This document shows positions 7,075-7,403 of a DNA stretch of 7,403 nt, in pieces. The notes under the pieces were generated by a model, which was not told where the DNA came from, ran no database searches, and saw only the letters and a program-made list of their open reading frames with translations. Source of the DNA: Proteobacteria bacterium UBA1148 (lineage in GTDB: Bacteria; Pseudomonadota; Gammaproteobacteria; Steroidobacterales; Rariloculaceae); contig DBZY01000001.1 of the NCBI GenBank assembly GCA_002311835.1, forward strand, positions 1-7,403, written 5' to 3'. Both the position numbers and the translations under genes were made by a program. The stretch's first letter is position 1, and the number at the start of each line of letters is the position of its first letter.

Positions 7075-7096
7075 CACCGATAGCCTGTACTCGGTG
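7075..7096 (+). other. Small hairpin in the leader of the MFS gene
   Basis: CACCGA (7075-7080) can pair with TCGGTG (7091-7096) around a 10-nt loop, ending 11 nt before the MFS start codon. The right arm overlaps GGTGA (7093-7097), the best Shine-Dalgarno candidate for that gene, so the stem could mask it. Six base pairs is weak evidence. The rest of the 197-bp gap (6911-7107) shows no convincing terminator or sigma-70 promoter. Confidence 0.25.
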
Positions 7097-7107
7097 ATGC
7101 GCCCTAA

Positions 7108-7403
7108 ATGACCCAAACCGACTCACAACGTTCATTCGCCGCGCTACGACACCCCGGCTATCGCACCTACTTCATTCTTGCATCGATGGCAATGATGGCC
7201 GACTCCATCGAACATGTCATCAGCTATTGGGTCCTCTTTGAAAAGTTTCAATCTCCCGCTTTGGGTGGGTTTGCGATCATTTCACACTGGCTGCCCTTCC
7301 TCTTATTCTCAGTATGGTCGGGCGCGCTGGCTGATCGGTTCGATCCGAGGCGCATGATTCAAATCGGTATGGTCCTCTTCATTGGGGTTTCGGTGGCATG
7401 GGG
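7108..7403 (+). CDS. MFS transporter (partial, N-terminus only)
   Basis: The first 98 codons of a major facilitator superfamily permease, an inner-membrane secondary transporter. After a short cytoplasmic segment with RHPGYRTYF (14-22), hydrophobic helices run at about 21-44 and 51-75. The loop between helices 2 and 3 carries the MFS motif A, GALADRFDPRR (72-82), with D76 and R77. A third helix begins at about 84 and runs off the window. The N-terminal pattern resembles the EntS/MFS_3 group of 12-helix exporters, but substrate cannot be inferred. ATG 7108 is the first possible start because an in-frame TAA lies directly before it. It lies 197 bp after the acylase gene on the same strand, so cotranscription is possible but not evident. 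Confidence 0.85.
   Translation, partial: MTQTDSQRSFAALRHPGYRTYFILASMAMMADSIEHVISYWVLFEKFQSPALGGFAIISHWLPFLLFSVWSGALADRFDPRRMIQIGMVLFIGVSVAW

Overview
This is a window of roughly balanced base composition with dense, ordinary bacterial gene layout. It holds six protein genes; the first and last are cut by the window edges. No RNA genes, insertion sequences or CRISPR arrays were seen. Shine-Dalgarno sequences and GTG starts are clearly bacterial, and the acylase has a lipoprotein signal with Ala after the Cys. The transporter variant at the left resembles proteins I associate with environmental bacteria such as Planctomycetes. The gene trio resembles one I know mainly from Actinobacteria and Rhizobiales. 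I therefore read this as an environmental, probably uncultured Gram-negative or related bacterium, without a firm phylum.

Left part (1-1130, minus strand): the N-terminal three quarters of an NRAMP-fold membrane transporter. Its two signature metal-binding motifs are both replaced: DPGN in helix 1 is GGGS, and MPH in helix 6 is GIN. A 130-bp divergent promoter region with a perfect TATAAT box separates it from the next genes.

Centre (1261-4418, plus strand): a tightly packed three-gene operon with gaps of 3 and 2 bases. It encodes a Gfo/Idh/MocA NAD(P)-dependent oxidoreductase, a DUF993 protein (a DapA-like TIM-barrel aldolase relative) and a xylose-isomerase-like sugar isomerase/epimerase. 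Together they look like a small carbohydrate or polyol catabolic pathway: oxidise, isomerise or epimerise, then cleave. The true substrate is unknown. The divergent transporter is a candidate partner.

Right part (4577-6910, plus): a complete penicillin-acylase-family Ntn hydrolase, predicted to be a lipoprotein that self-cleaves before a Ser. It probably has its own promoter region. After a 197-bp gap, the N-terminal third or quarter of an MFS transporter (7108 onward) runs off the window.

The best candidate for something undescribed is the pairing of the motif-less NRAMP-like transporter with the oxidoreductase/DUF993/isomerase operon. The individual families are known, but the reaction sequence and the transported substrate are not evident from sequence.
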